A DNA stretch of 64,000 nt, taken from contig WPIO01000019.1 of NCBI GenBank assembly GCA_009760855.2, forward strand, positions 3,793,501-3,857,500, given 5' to 3'. Every line of letters begins with the position of its first letter. The stretch's first letter is position 1. A model generated the notes under the pieces. The model was given only the letters and a program-made list of their open reading frames with translations, made no database searches and was not told where the DNA came from. The DNA comes from Cristatella mucedo (taxonomy: Eukaryota > Bryozoa > Phylactolaemata > Cristatellidae). Shown here one piece after another: positions 1 through 11,458 of the stretch. Made by a program: the position numbers and the translations under genes.

Positions 1-275
1 AAAAGCACACCTGTTTGTAACATAATTTAGTGGGTACTCGTGGTTTGTCATTTGTGTGCTCGTGAGTGCTGACACTGTGTCCGCTGCTACTAACCATATC
101 TACACGTTGCCCTATGCATTTCTCATGTAACAATGTTATGTTTGATGGCATTGCGAACGTTACCACTAATCATTTGGTCATGGTTTCTTTACAGCATCTG
201 TAAAGTGCCTAGAAAGAGATTGTGTTTTCTGAGGGCGCTCTACAAATGTATTACAATTATTATAGGTATTATAGG
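1..275 (+). mobile_element. LINE-B 3' end, cut by window edge
   Basis: This is the 3' untranslated part of the LINE-B family. It matches the better copy at 48150-48420: a diverged block ending in the stem-loop tail (AAAGAGATT, then a loop, then a CTGAGGGCGCT-like arm) and a short ATT-rich end. The 5' side lies outside the window. It has no coding capacity. Confidence 0.75.
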
Positions 276-296
276 CAGGGCGCTAAACTGGGTGCA

Positions 297-560
297 GTTA
301 AGGAGATGCTTAGTGGTAGACATTTTTGGGTTGAGCATATGTGATTCAACAATATTTTTATAGAAGCTATAGACTTTGCCTTGTCTAGGATATATTGGTA
401 CAATTTACAGTGGTCCTCGCCAGCCTCTCGATGGACAATCAGTCCCGATCTTCTGCATACTTTCTCAAGCTTTCGCTCGGTAGACTGTAGCTGTTTTGAT
501 GTCTGCAGTAAACCACGGGCTTCTGGGTGATGCCTCACAGTGTCAAAGTTCAGCACCGAT
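297..560 (-). mobile_element. LINE-B fragment from the pre-RT region
   Basis: The stretch at 297-413 is clearly similar to 12940-13060, the segment upstream of the reverse-transcriptase domain in the long LINE-B copy, and to the reverse complement of 14090-14160. The remainder is diverged. The 95-codon minus frame here is a relic without a recognisable domain. Confidence 0.5.
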
Positions 561-1047
561 CAGGAATTCCCTTGCATTCGATTAAGCGCCCGAGCGCTCG
601 TTAACTCGCTAGGGTTTGGCAGAAGATTTTCATGAACGTTCCATTTTGGCAGACCAAGCAGCCTTTTCAGCTCTTAGGCATTCAATTCATTGAATAGTGT
701 ATCTCTCTTGAATCCGTCAGGATTTAAACGTATACTTTAACTACAATGCTTACCAATACAGTCTCACACAAAGAAACTACCACAGGGTGACGAAGGGTCA
801 TATGCAACTACCTGACACTTCTTACACCAAATATTACGAAAGGGTTTTTGCGGCTCCGGAATGGTAGTCATTTCCCACAAAAAGCGCACGAAACAAGCGC
901 TAGTACATACCAATGCCTGACGAATACTGGCTGAGCAGGCGTCTAGAAGCGTAACGAATGATTACGAGTTGCTGCACCAATACGTCCCGATGGAAACAGA
1001 GCACTGATGAGCGGCTGTACCTCAATATAACAGTCCATGTTGTCAAC
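561..1047. other. Stretch without recognisable feature
   Basis: I see no gene, RNA or repeat that I can name here. The composition is like the surrounding repeat-derived DNA. Confidence 0.5.
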
Positions 1048-1165
1048 ATAATAATAATAATCACACACTTGATAAAGCGCCTTTAGAGAATTCAATCTCT
1101 TTCTAGACGCTTTATATTTGCTGCAAAGAAAACCCGATCGAATAATTAGTGGTAGCATGCTCACG
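1048..1165 (-). mobile_element. LINE-B 3' tail
   Basis: An AATAATAATAAT microsatellite is followed by the inverted LINE-B tail (GATAAAGCGCC, TCAATCTCTTTCTAG, TTTGCTGCAAAG) and the start of its 3' untranslated region. It is a strongly 5'-truncated copy in minus orientation. Confidence 0.8.
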
Positions 1166-1974
1166 CAGAGTCGTCCACTCGACAGCCTCAAAGGGTCGCA
1201 TCGGAAATTTGAGTAGGGCACTTTTAACCGTGTAAAAATAGGTTATTTCATATTCTGTTCATAATTATTGTGAATTCACGAGCAACTTATAATCTTTAGA
1301 GTTGGTGTAGCATGCCAGCATTCAAAACACGCGGCGACATCCTAAAATGACGAAGTGCTAGATCGGTCAGATTATAACTGGTGAAATAATATTCCCTAAC
1401 GATAATGAGTAGGAAGCAGTGACGCTATAACCCATGGTTATGCGGCATAAAAGTCAAGGTAATGAACTCGGCAGTCAGTTTTGCTACAGGCTTTTGGCCA
1501 GGCAAAAGTTAAGCTCTACGATTTACTTGGAGGTGTATTCAGGGCAGTCGGCAGTTAAGTGATGCTCTTGGTGCCAAACGCGAATTCTTTTAAGCTAAGG
1601 CTGACGGCGAAAGTTTGCATCCGTCTGAATACCGTCAGCGTGCATTGGCGCTGCAGCTACAACGCACTAGCCACACTACAAGGCTGCAAAGGGCGTAGCC
1701 AGTATTCGCTTCATGTGTCGGCAAGGACAAGCTCCGGTACGAGTGCTTCGCTCGTGGCCTGAGGAGGAAATTAGTGCAGAGCACCACGTTGACACGGCGT
1801 TGGTAACGATTCAGAAATAGCACTACTTTCTACTAGATGAAGTGTGCCTCGAATCGCTTGCTAAGCAGGTACTTCGCCGGTAATGTAGTTCAAATTGCGA
1901 TATTGTTTTGTCTGCTAAGTCGCACACCCTGTGCGTGGGGTGAAGCGTGCAGGTTTGGTAACCGCGTCTCGCCT
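1166..1974. other. Stretch without recognisable feature
   Basis: No convincing exon or repeat is visible. The short open frames at 1559-1823 lie on both strands in opposition and show no conserved motif. Confidence 0.4.
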
Positions 1975-2142
1975 ACCTCTTCACCCAGGAGGTAATGTGC
2001 TCGCTGTTCACAACCCAGATCGTGGGTTCGAGTACTGTAGTGGGCGATCCTCCATTGTCCACTGCAAGCGGCGGCGGTGACTGCCGCAAAGGCTCTTCTG
2101 CCGCTAGACAAATGAAGGTGCTAACTCAGCTAACCTTGTAGG
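1975..2142 (+). mobile_element. SINE-B copy
   Basis: This is a tRNA-derived short element. The RNA polymerase III B-box-like sequence GTGGGTTCGAGTACTG is followed by the family body (GGGCGATCC, a CCACTGCAAGCG-like block, GCCGCAAAGGCTCTTCTG) and ends near AACTCAGCTAAC. It matches copies at 2912 and 11459. The A-box side is diverged. Confidence 0.65.
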
Positions 2143-2804
2143 TAAAATTCATCGCCGATGCTTTAATCGATTACTGCACTTTAGATAGATATTGAATGTT
2201 AGTTAATTTATCGTCCTTATTGAACCTGGAGCTGATAGCATTGCAATGAACATTAGAGCCTCTCCGTCTGTAACTCCACAAAGACCAAGTGGGTGTTACG
2301 TAGGAGAGTTTTATGTAGCGCCCTCAAAGCCTAAGCGACTTTCGGTACTCATGCGGTAGCCAACAGACTTCATCTCAAGCAAAAAAATAGAAAGTGACAG
2401 GCATAGTTGAGTCAGTAGGGCATTCGAAGAAGTGAGTAGTATGGAAGTAGCAGCTCAAGACGGCAGGAAAGAATATGCTGTAGGCGGCACCAGAAGAATA
2501 GATGTCGCTGGCTGCGTCAGTAGAGAGGAAGTTAGCTCCGCCGGCTAGGACCTGCAGAGTTCCACAGTCTAGGACATGCAGAGCAAAAGCTTCTGTCGCC
2601 AACGGTCTTTAAGCGGAGGAATGGAACAGCTAATGCATTGTCTACACAGGACCTGAGGGCGCGAAGAGGCTGAAACTGATGCAGCAGTTCAGCTAGGTAC
2701 GAAGGAGCCGTGGCGGGCCTTTCGGGTCAGCGTAAGCGAACTTCGCTCTGTATCCATTCATCAACCGGCAGCCATCCCAACCATTCTAGTTGACCAACCG
2801 GGAG

Positions 2805-2909
2805 CAGTGGCGTACCGAAGAGGGCAGCTGAGGCATATGTCATCGGGTGCTGGATCTCGGGGGGGGGGGAGGGTTGGGGTGCTGAAACAGTATCTTAGGA
2901 ACGCCACTG
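2805..2909. mobile_element. 105-bp hAT-like miniature element
   Basis: The ends are CAGTGGCGTACC and GGAACGCCACTG, an 11 of 12 terminal inverted repeat of the kind common in hAT transposons. The flanking octamers ACCGGGAG and ATCGTGAG agree at 6 of 8 positions, weak support for an 8-bp target duplication, and a SINE-B starts inside the right one. A G-run and a G-rich stretch lie in the interior. It has no coding capacity. Confidence 0.5.
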
Positions 2910-2911
2910 AT

Positions 2912-3095
2912 CGTGAGCCGTGGTGGAACACTTAGTAAGGTGGCTGCTGTTCCCGACCTCGGTTCCGAGGTCGTGGGCTCGAATCCTGTGATGGGCGATC
3001 CTTTATTACCGTTGCTTGCAAGCATTAGTGATAGCCGTAAAGGCTTTTCTGTCGCTGTGCTAGAGAGACAGTTAAATCAGCTAGTATTTAGCAGA
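2912..3095 (+). mobile_element. SINE-B copy, best preserved
   Basis: It begins GTGAGCCGTGGTGG and carries an A-box-like segment, then the B-box GTGGGCTCGAATCC. The family body follows, with GGGCGATCCTTTATT and GCCGTAAAGGC, and the end is near AAATCAGCTAG. It interrupts LINE-A directly beside the 105-bp hAT-like element. The tRNA-like head identifies it as a polymerase III SINE. Confidence 0.75.
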
Positions 3096-3639
3096 AGGGA
3101 CAAACGGCTGATCCTCTGAGATTTTTAAGTAGCCTTGCTGCCATATTCATCACCAGCTGCAGTTGCCTAGTGGCCTTTTCAGTAGCCAAAAAGTGGCCCA
3201 GCAAAAACGGAATTTAAATAATCCAGCCTAGACAGAACTAGTGAGTTAGCTAAATCTTTTGCCACCCAACGTTCTAGACAGCTCCGATTCTTAGATCGGG
3301 ATCGGACGTGATGGCTAGCTGTGGAGGCAGTCTTCTTAATGAAACTTTCAAAGTTTATGTGCAGTTTTCAAAGACAACACCTGAATTCCCAGCGAGGTGA
3401 GGGTCGGGCAACAACATCACTTATTATAAGAGCAAAGTCTCCTTGTCCAGCCGCACGCTTGGTTTGTCCTATGAGTGGGGGGTTCGGTTTTATCGTCGTT
3501 TAGTTCGCTGCAGTATATTCCGGCGGTTTACACGAGTCCCACAGCTATCGTCAGGACAGAAACGTTTTCGTCCCGATCGCGGCCCCTCATCGGATTTCCG
3601 TTGAAAATGTCGAGGCCTAGACGACGGAGACCCCCCCCC

Positions 3640-3802
3640 CCGGGCCTTAACCCAGGGGTAAGATACTCGCACTTAGTGAGCTAGGTCGTGGGTTCGACTC
3701 CAGCAGCAGCCAATTCGTCATTGCCGTTCGCAAGTAGGCTGTAGTAGCTGCCAAGGCTCGCTTGCGGAAATTCAAACGAGGCCCTTGAATCAGCCGGCCT
3801 TT
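3640..3802 (+). mobile_element. SINE-B copy
   Basis: The B-box GTGGGTTCGACTCC is followed by diverged SINE-B body (CCGTTCGCAAG, TGCCAAGGCTCG) and an end resembling AATCAGC before a T-run. A C-run of about 10 lies just upstream, near 3630. Confidence 0.55.
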
Positions 3803-4002
3803 TTTGCGTCAGGACGCAAGTGGCTTGAGCAACTACGCAGGAGATATACAAGCGAGCATAGCGGTACCAGCAAGAGTAGTGGCCATCCACACTGCTCATC
3901 TCCTCAGCGGTTCGCCTAACTTTGGCCACCCACATTTTTTGGGCGAGACAAGCAAGCAAAATAGGTGATGTAAGGGGAGTGTCGGTAGAGCTCAGGATAA
4001 GT

Positions 4003-4140
4003 TTATAATAATAATAATAATGCACTTGATAAAGCGCCCTCAGAGAACTTAATCTCTCTCTAGGCGCTTTACATTTGCTGCAAAGGAAAATGCAATTGAA
4101 TGGTGAGTAAAATCATGCTTGATAAACAAACAAAATGAAT
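4003..4140 (-). mobile_element. LINE-B 3' tail
   Basis: An AAT microsatellite and the LINE-B stem-loop tail in minus orientation are followed by about 60 bp of 3' untranslated sequence, with AATTGAATGGTGAG and ATCATGCTTGATAAAC. It is nearly identical over this part to copies at 14505 and 42757, which suggests fairly recent activity. Confidence 0.85.
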
Positions 4141-5070
4141 AACTCACAAGCGTGTAGCTAGTTACAAGGTAAGACTTTCCTTAAGATCATCTAAGATCCT
4201 TCCAAGGTCGTTTGCCTTTGCAGCCTACACTAGAAACGAACATTATTGCGACTCAAAATTGCAATCCCTTCCCTGCCAATACTTGTGTCAGGTTGAACTA
4301 TGGGAGATGTTCGGAAGCTAGCTCATCTAAGCCGAGAAAGTTCGGGCAGATCTTGACCACCGGCCTGCACACATGACAGAAGACAGGGGCTTAGGGGAAC
4401 TCAGCATGAGCCAGTAGACATCCGCGATCGGACCAAATGACGGGCGTGACGCCTACATGAGACCGTACAGCAGACTTGTACATTGGCTCGTTAACAGTGG
4501 CTGCTTTAACTGCTTATCGTTAGTCAAGAAAGTGTTTGTACTACATATATCGGCGTTGTGTCTGCTTCATTTTTGCCACAGAAATAGCAGACAGATAATC
4601 CAGTAGTGGCAGGGGCCTACCCCCACCCCGCGAAGACAGCAGCAGCGCCCGGAAAGCACTCTGTGGTTGTGCCGCACACTAGCAAGATGGCGGCGGCAGG
4701 AAGGTGTATTCTGTAACTAACGTGCTGTAGCAGGTCCTGAGCTGGAGACCTTTGCCACAAGCGCAACGAGTGTACACAATGGCGCTGGTCTCTGCAGATG
4801 CATGGCCGATACTTGTGAAGCTAGTGCCTTGCAGCACGGCTGACCGGTCGTAAATGGCGAACCCGTAAACACCGGTATGGCGACTGCAGCACAGTACGAC
4901 AGCATTCAAAAGCATCCATAGCCTAGCATGACAAGTCTTCGTCCTTGCATAGATCCTTGCGTTATCTCGAAGAAGCCCAAGAGGTTATGCGTGTACCGCA
5001 CCAGCTACAGTGCGTGCAGCTCACTAGCTCGAAGCTCAGCAAGTAAAGCCAAGTAATGACGGTCATTACA
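4141..5070. other. Stretch without recognisable feature
   Basis: I see no exon chain or repeat family. The overlapping minus-strand frames at 4679-4915 are in two registers and lack known motifs. Confidence 0.4.
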
Positions 5071-5071
5071 G

Positions 5072-6686
5072 ATGTAATGTAATGTAATGTATCTCCGTCA
5101 GTAACTCCATGAAGTCATAAAGACCATGTGGGTGTTACGCAGGAGAGTTTTGTATAGCGCACTCACAGCCTAAGCGGCTTTCGGTACGCATTCGGTAGCC
5201 AACAGACTTCGTCTCACGCAACAAAGAGAAAGTGGGAGGCATAGCAGAGTCAGGAGAGCAGTTGAGGTAGTGAGTAGCATAGAAGTAGCAGTTCAGGACC
5301 GCTGAAAAAGATGTGCCACAGTCGGCAGTTGGAGAGTAGATGTCGTTGCGTAAGAATTGTGGAAGCGAGTTCCACAGTCTAGGACCTGCAGAGCTAAAGC
5401 TTCTGTCGCCAACTGTCTTTAAGCGGAGGAATGGGACAGCTAATTTATTGTCCACACAGGACCTGAGGGCGCGAACAGGCTGAAGCTTATGCAGCAGTTC
5501 AGCTAGGTATGAAGGAGCCAAGCCGTGGCGGGCCTTGTGGGTCAGCATAAGAACTTTGCTCTGTATCCTTCGCTCAACCGGCAACCATCCCAGCTCTTCC
5601 AGCAAAGGTGACACGTGCTCAAACCGCTGGGACTTGAAGACCAGCCTTGCAGCCATATTCATAGTCCGCTGTAGTGGCATAATGGCTTTCTTTGGTAGCC
5701 CAGCCAAAAGGGAATTACAATAATCAAGCCGAGACAGAACTAAAGAGCTAGTTAAACTTTTTACAAGCCACTGTGGGAGACAGCTTCTAATCTTGGATAG
5801 GGATCGGATGTGATGGCTAGCTGTAGAGGCAGTCTTCTGAAGGAAGCTTTTGAAATCGAGGCAGCTGTCGAACACGACACCTAGATTACGAGCACGTGGT
5901 GAAGGTCGCACAATAGCATCACCTATTAGAACAGCAAAGCCTTTTAGTCCAGCCACACGCTTAGGGTGTCCTATGAGAAGCAGTTCGGTTTTATCGTCAT
6001 TTAATTTCAGGAAGTTTTCCGTCATCCAGGATCGAATATCAGCAAGGCAAGCATTCAGTTTCTCAGTTGCTGCAGCAGATTCCGACGGTTTAAATGACAA
6101 ATACAACTGAGTATCGTCAGCATAGAAGTGATATCCTATTCCATGGGCCTTAATCACTTTTCCCAGAGGTTGCGTATAAATGGAGAACAGCAAGGGACCA
6201 AGTACAGACCCTTGAGGGACTCCACAGGTGACCCTTCTCATGTCTGAGACCTGACCCCCACACGACACGGAATGAACACGATCAGACAAGTATGATTTAA
6301 ACCACGCTAGTGCTTCGTCTGCCAGACCGATCGTTGTTCTCAGTCGTTCAAGCAGAACTTCGTGATCAATGGTGTCGAAGGCAGCAGACAGATCTAGCAG
6401 AGCTAAGGCAGTGACATTCCCGTCGTCGTTGCCACGTAGAATGTCATTTTTAACACGGAGGAGAGCAGTTTCAGTAGAGTGCTGCCTCTTGAACCCTGAT
6501 TGAAATGTTTCTGACATTCCATTATTTTCAATATGTTCAACAAGCTGCTTAGCAACAATTTTTTCAAGAATCTTTGATAAGAATGGAAGAAGGGAAACTG
6601 GACGATAGTTTGCTAGGACCTCTGTGTCTAATCCAGGCTTTTTAAGAATAGGTCTAACGATTGCCGATGCCCAGTTAAATTCGGTC
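5072..6686 (-). mobile_element. LINE-A element, 5'-truncated with intact RT frame
   Basis: This is the best LINE-A copy. Its 3' end, at the low coordinates, carries a pentameric ATGTA tail. A 3' untranslated region and a long reverse-transcriptase frame follow, and the copy stops at about 6686, where the frame meets TAG within unrelated DNA. The frame can be read upstream of its first methionine to about 6683, covering the RT N-terminal region with ILKKPG and NYRPVSLLP. The endonuclease and 5' region are missing. Such 5' truncation is the normal outcome of target-primed reverse transcription. Confidence 0.9.
5135..6517 (-). CDS. Non-LTR retrotransposon reverse transcriptase, C-terminal part
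   Basis: This 460-codon frame belongs to LINE-A. RT motifs run in order: LLDLSAAFDTID at residues 40-51 (catalytic Asp), GVPQGSVLGPLL at 99-110, and YADDTQLYLS at 132-141 with the catalytic Asp pair. The thumb region and the C-terminal segment (SFSSAGPRLWNSLP) typical of L2/CR1-like elements follow. The first Met is not the true start, because the same frame continues upstream to about 6683. The product would copy LINE RNA into DNA at a nicked target. It has no endonuclease and no 5' promoter, so this copy is unlikely to move by itself. The lack of stops over 460 codons suggests a young insertion. Clade assignment is from motif style only. Confidence 0.88.
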   Translation of the reverse strand: MSETFQSGFKRQHSTETALLRVKNDILRGNDDGNVTALALLDLSAAFDTIDHEVLLERLRTTIGLADEALAWFKSYLSDRVHSVSCGGQVSDMRRVTCGVPQGSVLGPLLFSIYTQPLGKVIKAHGIGYHFYADDTQLYLSFKPSESAAATEKLNACLADIRSWMTENFLKLNDDKTELLLIGHPKRVAGLKGFAVLIGDAIVRPSPRARNLGVVFDSCLDFKSFLQKTASTASHHIRSLSKIRSCLPQWLVKSLTSSLVLSRLDYCNSLLAGLPKKAIMPLQRTMNMAARLVFKSQRFEHVSPLLEELGWLPVERRIQSKVLMLTHKARHGLAPSYLAELLHKLQPVRALRSCVDNKLAVPFLRLKTVGDRSFSSAGPRLWNSLPQFLRNDIYSPTADCGTSFSAVLNCYFYATHYLNCSPDSAMPPTFSLLRETKSVGYRMRTESRLGCECAIQNSPA

Positions 6687-6689
6687 TAA

Positions 6690-7400
6690 GACATAGATTA
6701 TTCCATATCTGGTTCCTAACGCTTATAAATCAGAAACCACTAATAATCCCAAGTACTGCTATTAACTGATCAATTTAGCACGGGCACATTTAAATTCTGT
6801 ATAAGCAACTATGCATACGAAAGGTTAATGTGAATGTTCGCGAGCCAATGCGGGTGCATGTTAGTCAATATAAGATGTAGCAATCTGTTACTTTTGCGCT
6901 GGCTTTTTCTAGGCGACCACAAGCACTGGAGCAATGCTCATAGTTCCTTCATCCTAAATCCTTTTATCGCATCTTACTAAGAAACCCGCTTTGGATTAAA
7001 GGCTTCAAGTCATTGCATCAGCTCAGGCTAAACTTTCGGCCGTCGAACGCCTAGACGAAAACGCTGGCCTACTGGAGACCGGGAGAGTTATCGCTGAGGT
7101 TTGTGGGATTATAGCTAATCTTTAAGCTCGGAGGCTTGCCAGCCTCAACTTGGAGCTGCCGCCCCAGGCGCTCCTGCTGCACACAAATCTACTGCGGCAG
7201 AATGAGCCTGAAAATATGGTAGCATCTTAGAGGGATAAAGATTATGCATTTATTTTTTTAAATTTATAAAATGATTAAACTATTTTTGGAATCTCCATAG
7301 TTAAAACTTATCTATTCTCTTAACAAAGATTTGGCAGCAGCAATATCTCCAGATTGCCTTGTCGGGGAATTTTTGGTTCTGTAGTTTGGTTCGAACATCG
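6690..7400. other. Stretch without recognisable feature
   Basis: Low-complexity AT-rich and mixed sequence. I recognise no exon, RNA or repeat family. Confidence 0.4.
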
Positions 7401-7695
7401 GAGAGCCAGCCGATGAACAACGCCAACCATGTATTTTACTACTCACAGAGCAGAGGGAGCACGACTTCACTCACCCGTCTCTCCCACTCTAGTCCCCTCT
7501 CCTTGACTACGGCTGTGCCTTGGCCGACCCCGATGGTGAATCGACCATCTGTTCACCAGCGGGTTATCGGCCTGTGTCAACGCCTCATTAGAAGCGGACC
7601 ACAACTATGCACAGGCCCCTCTCGAGGATGCTCCCACCAGCTGTTGAGGATAGGAGCGGTACCAGCCTGCATGCAATCGAACTACAGGTTCTACA
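7400..7695. repeat. Dispersed repeat family C, copy 1
   Basis: The stretch 7508-7690 closely matches 12243-12415, sharing TTGGCCGACCCCGATGGTGA, CAACGCCTCATTAGAAGC and GATGCTCCCAC. The left parts (CGCCAACCATGTATTTTACT here, ACTGACAGTTTATTACCAACG in copy 2) are diverged. On the minus strand copy 2 has AATAAA near one end, so this could be a solo LTR or other polyadenylated element. The 122-codon frame at 7359 is an accident of the repeat. Confidence 0.6.
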
Positions 7696-7699
7696 TTTA

Positions 7700-8555
7700 T
7701 TTTGGTTCTACATCGTCGCGGAGATAGTTTTCCTGGTACTGTGAGGTTGGTCTATTCTTACGTTCAGCTGGATTGAGATGGACGATTTATTTTATGTCAG
7801 CATGCATGCAAATGCTTTTTCTGCGATCTGAACTAATGGTGATAGGGCATCTGTAGTATAGTGGCCGAGCAGGCGCCGAGGGGCTGCGTTGCTACGTGCT
7901 TCCAGTATCGTCAACTCTCCACGAGGGCCAGCCGTCGAGATGCTGTGTAGGCACAAAAGCGCGGCAGTGCCTTTCCATACAAGGAAATTGACTAGTGTGG
8001 CTTGTAGAAATCGCTGTCACGCCTACCCAAGAGCCAGTTCAGAGATGTACCGTAGCCCCCCTAAGTAACTCCTGGGTACATCAAAAAGGATATTACCGTG
8101 CAGGCTGTGTGAAGACATTTGAAACTTAAGCAAGTACCGAGGTCGAGCAGCAGATATCTCTAGCTGCGCCTCGCCCTAAATAACCTCTCTCACAGTGGGG
8201 TAGCATTATTTCGTTTCTAAGACTCAGGTACAGTTACAATGCTCGACCTTTCGACACCTGAGTAACTACGAGCATCGGCCGCTTAACTAATAGCGTTTAT
8301 AGTGACCTCGTTTCCCCCTCCCATCGAGGCTTGCCTCTTCCAAGCTAGTTCGGGCACCTTGCCGGCAGGAGAGACTTAAGGCGTCGCAGTCATAGCCGAT
8401 GTTGCTTGAGAAAACTACTGAGGAATTAAACTTCATCAATAGCAGCTATTAATCTGTATGTCTCAATGGTGTTTTATGCACAGGTGTTTAAAACAGCCAC
8501 ATAAAATCATTTATACTGTACACTTCGATACCTCTGCGTACTGACTGCTGAGTAG
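7700..8555. other. Stretch without recognisable feature
   Basis: I see nothing I can name here. Confidence 0.35.
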
Positions 8556-8813
8556 TCGGGGACTCCTTTGTGGCTTGATGGCCACGTTCATAGCCGCGTC
8601 ATGAACTGTCTGGGTCGATGCAAGGTAGAACAAGGCGAAGCCGTTGTATTCAATGGAACGCAACTCCATCGAACGATGACGGTTACCCGAGATGAGCCCT
8701 TCCTGAATCAGTTGGTCAACATTGACAAACCGAAGAATATCATTGACGCAGAAGAGCAGGACGAGAAAGAGTTGGTGTTAATGATGCCTATGTGGCTGAT
8801 TTCGATAAAGTAA
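8556..8813 (+). CDS. Unassigned open frame, possible exon or relic
   Basis: About 85 codons are open after TAG at 8553, with ordinary amino-acid composition and an acidic C-terminal third (AEEQDEKE). The frame ends AAG TAA, and the same bases form a consensus 5' splice site (AAA|GTAAGTG), so it could be an internal or terminal exon. A weak acceptor (GAGTAG) precedes it. I do not recognise the protein and found no phase-matched neighbour. It could be a transposon relic. Confidence 0.25.
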   Translation, partial: SGTPLWLDGHVHSRVMNCLGRCKVEQGEAVVFNGTQLHRTMTVTRDEPFLNQLVNIDKPKNIIDAEEQDEKELVLMMPMWLISIK

Positions 8814-8819
8814 GTGACA

Positions 8820-10568
8820 TATACGAGGAATAAGTGCAGGATGAAGGCGAAGTGATGCTCAATGATTAAATGCAACTAATTTCAATGATTACTTAATGCT
8901 TTCTGTCAAGTTGAAAGAAAAATACAGTTGAATTATATATACAGAGCAATTTCGGGGCTCCGTCAAGCGAACTGGTCCCTGAGAAGTGAGACTCGGACGC
9001 TACCGCAGAGCGGAGAACCATGCACTTCCGGTGCAGCTGCCTCTCCCTGCTCGAGGCCCAGCTGGATTTAGCCGAATTTCCGAGTGTACAAGCTCCTACT
9101 ACTGACGCACCAACATACATTGCCAACAGAATGCATCTACATAATTAAAATTAAAATAGAGCCGAAGACAAAACTAAGGAAAATTAAAAAGTAATTATAA
9201 GAGGTCGCTTTTACAGAATTCTATGAGAACTAAAGCTCTGTCAAGGGGCTTTACTGCTCGAAGCCCGAGAATCATTAACTAAGGGTTAATGACTTGCACG
9301 CATCATTCTCAGATCACCATGCAAAAGCTCTCGTGTATCGTGCTTTGGCCAGAATGCTAAAGCGCTCAAGAAGACAGTTAAAGCCCCGATTACTAGGAAC
9401 TCGGGCTATTGACATAAATTATAGACAGGTAAGCAGGCAGAACACAGAAACAAAAAAAGACGAGTTCGCCGGGGCGCCGAGAAAGCTGACCTGAATAGGT
9501 GCGTCTGTATCTGAGGCTAAAATGGTGCAATGCCATGGCAGGTTGTCCCCGTTGCCTTCAATGTCTAGACTTTCGATGCATTAGAGCTGAAGGCTCGATC
9601 ACCAAAAGATTTTAATTTAGCGTGAGGGATGGCCAGATGACTAGGTGTTGAGGAGCCGGTGGTGTGAGGAGCACACTGGACTAGCAAGAAGGTCGGCAGG
9701 TAGCTAGGTTAGTGCAAGCCAGCGAAGCGACCTGTAAGCCAGACTGGAGATCTTAAAATCAATTCGATTCTTGATACAAGCCAGTGAAGCTCCGGTAGAA
9801 AGCGGCGTGATGCGGCAGATACACTGCTAATCGCAGACCAGGCTAGCCGCCGAGTTGTTCACCTGTTTCAGGCAATTAAGGGCACTGGCCAGAAGTAATA
9901 AATGAAGGTAATGATGACGTGTCACTAAGGAGTGAACTAGTTTGGCTGCTGTACTCTTGTCTAACCGTCACGAGGTCCCGGGCACCAAATTGAAAACTTT
10001 TGGTGATTCAGCTCGAATTTACACTCACATCCACGTTACTACCCACACTCTCTTGCGTCGTAAAAGTCTAAGCTAAAGACGAATCCGCTCTGCCGATTGC
10101 TTTCCCTTTACCCCAGCGAGCTTGTCCTTCTTGCTCCAGCTTTGCAAGTCCTGTGCATGATTCAGTGCATGATTCACCGTCTAAGCTCTTACTGGATGGT
10201 GGTCACGGGTGTCTACATGTTTGTTTAGTATGCTGGCACAAGCATGATACTTTCGTGCTTGTTTGTTGATTCTCATGCAGCCACTTGTACCTGGATAGTG
10301 ATAGTTTTTTTTTAAGATGCCTTGCATGGCATATCATTATTACTATCATTATTATAATACTAATTATTATAGAGACTGGCATTAGCTATTGCAACTCAGC
10401 CACTAATACATATAATAAGTAGTATAATTACTAATGGCTATAATTACTAATGGCACTGCAAACAGCTCTTGATCTCAAAATCACTTCCCAAGTTCTACTA
10501 AGTGCAGCGACCAAAAAAGCCAAGTGCACAGTATAAACACATTTAGATAAGTAATTTACTGCCTTATT
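8820..10568. other. Stretch without recognisable feature
   Basis: Mixed AT-rich DNA. ATT/AAT-rich patches near 10330-10460 may be decayed LINE-B tails. I found no credible exon. Confidence 0.35.
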
Positions 10569-11458
10569 TCCTTGATACTAATAATAATACAATTGTATAG
10601 CACCCTCAGAGAACTTAATCTCTTTTGAACTTTAAAACTTTCTTACATGAAGTATTTGTAATATTTATAAAATATGCAAAATTATGTAAAATTTTTGAAT
10701 ACATGAAGTATTTGTAAGGTATGCTGAAAAAGAAGCATAATTGAATGGTTAGTGGTAGCATGCTCACTGTCAACAAGCATAACATGGTCAGAGGTGACAT
10801 GCAAAGGGTCTACATGCAGATAGGGTTAGTGGTAGCATGCACAGTCTCAGCACGAATGAGCACAAAAAGGACGAATCACACAGACCCACTGTGGCAAGCA
10901 GATGCATTTTTAGCTTCTTTATAAATGCCTTCAAGTTAAGGGATGTCATGACGTCAGTCGAGAGTGAGTTCTAGTCTTTGGGAGCATTACGAATTAAAGG
11001 CACGTGTCTCCAAAAGATTTGAGGTTCGTACGAGGTGTAGCTTAACAATTAGATTCAGAAAAGCAGGTGTTGCGATGCTTTGCCTGGTGGGGAGAATAGA
11101 TTGGATAGGTAGGGCTGAAGCCAACGAATGACGGAACCTAAAAGTAAGTTAAAGAACCTTGAAGTCGATGCGATGCTTGACTTGGAGCCAGTGCAGATCG
11201 GCTGGAAAAGGTGTGATGTGGCAACTTCCATGCTCAGGACCGACCAGCCTGGCTGCAGAGTTTAGCAGCAACTGCAAACGCCTGATTGCATGTAGCTGGT
11301 ACACCAGCAAGCAGTGAGTTACAAAAGTCGTAACAGGATGTCACAAACGAATGTACCAGTTAATTCATATGTAGCATCCCGAATATAAGCAAGCCCGAAT
11401 TCTAGCCATATTACGTAGCTGAATGTAGGCAGACGACTGCGGAGCTGATGTGGTCATT

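Larger units (their letters stand above)
2258..3503 (-). mobile_element. LINE-A copy with nested insertions
   Basis: This is a minus-strand copy of the LINE-A family whose best copy is at 5072-6686. The 3' untranslated region is at 2258-2600 and the C-terminal RT-ORF sequence runs to about 3503. It is broken at about 2800-3125 by a small terminal-inverted-repeat element and a SINE-B. The reading frame is destroyed by substitutions and indels. Confidence 0.85.
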
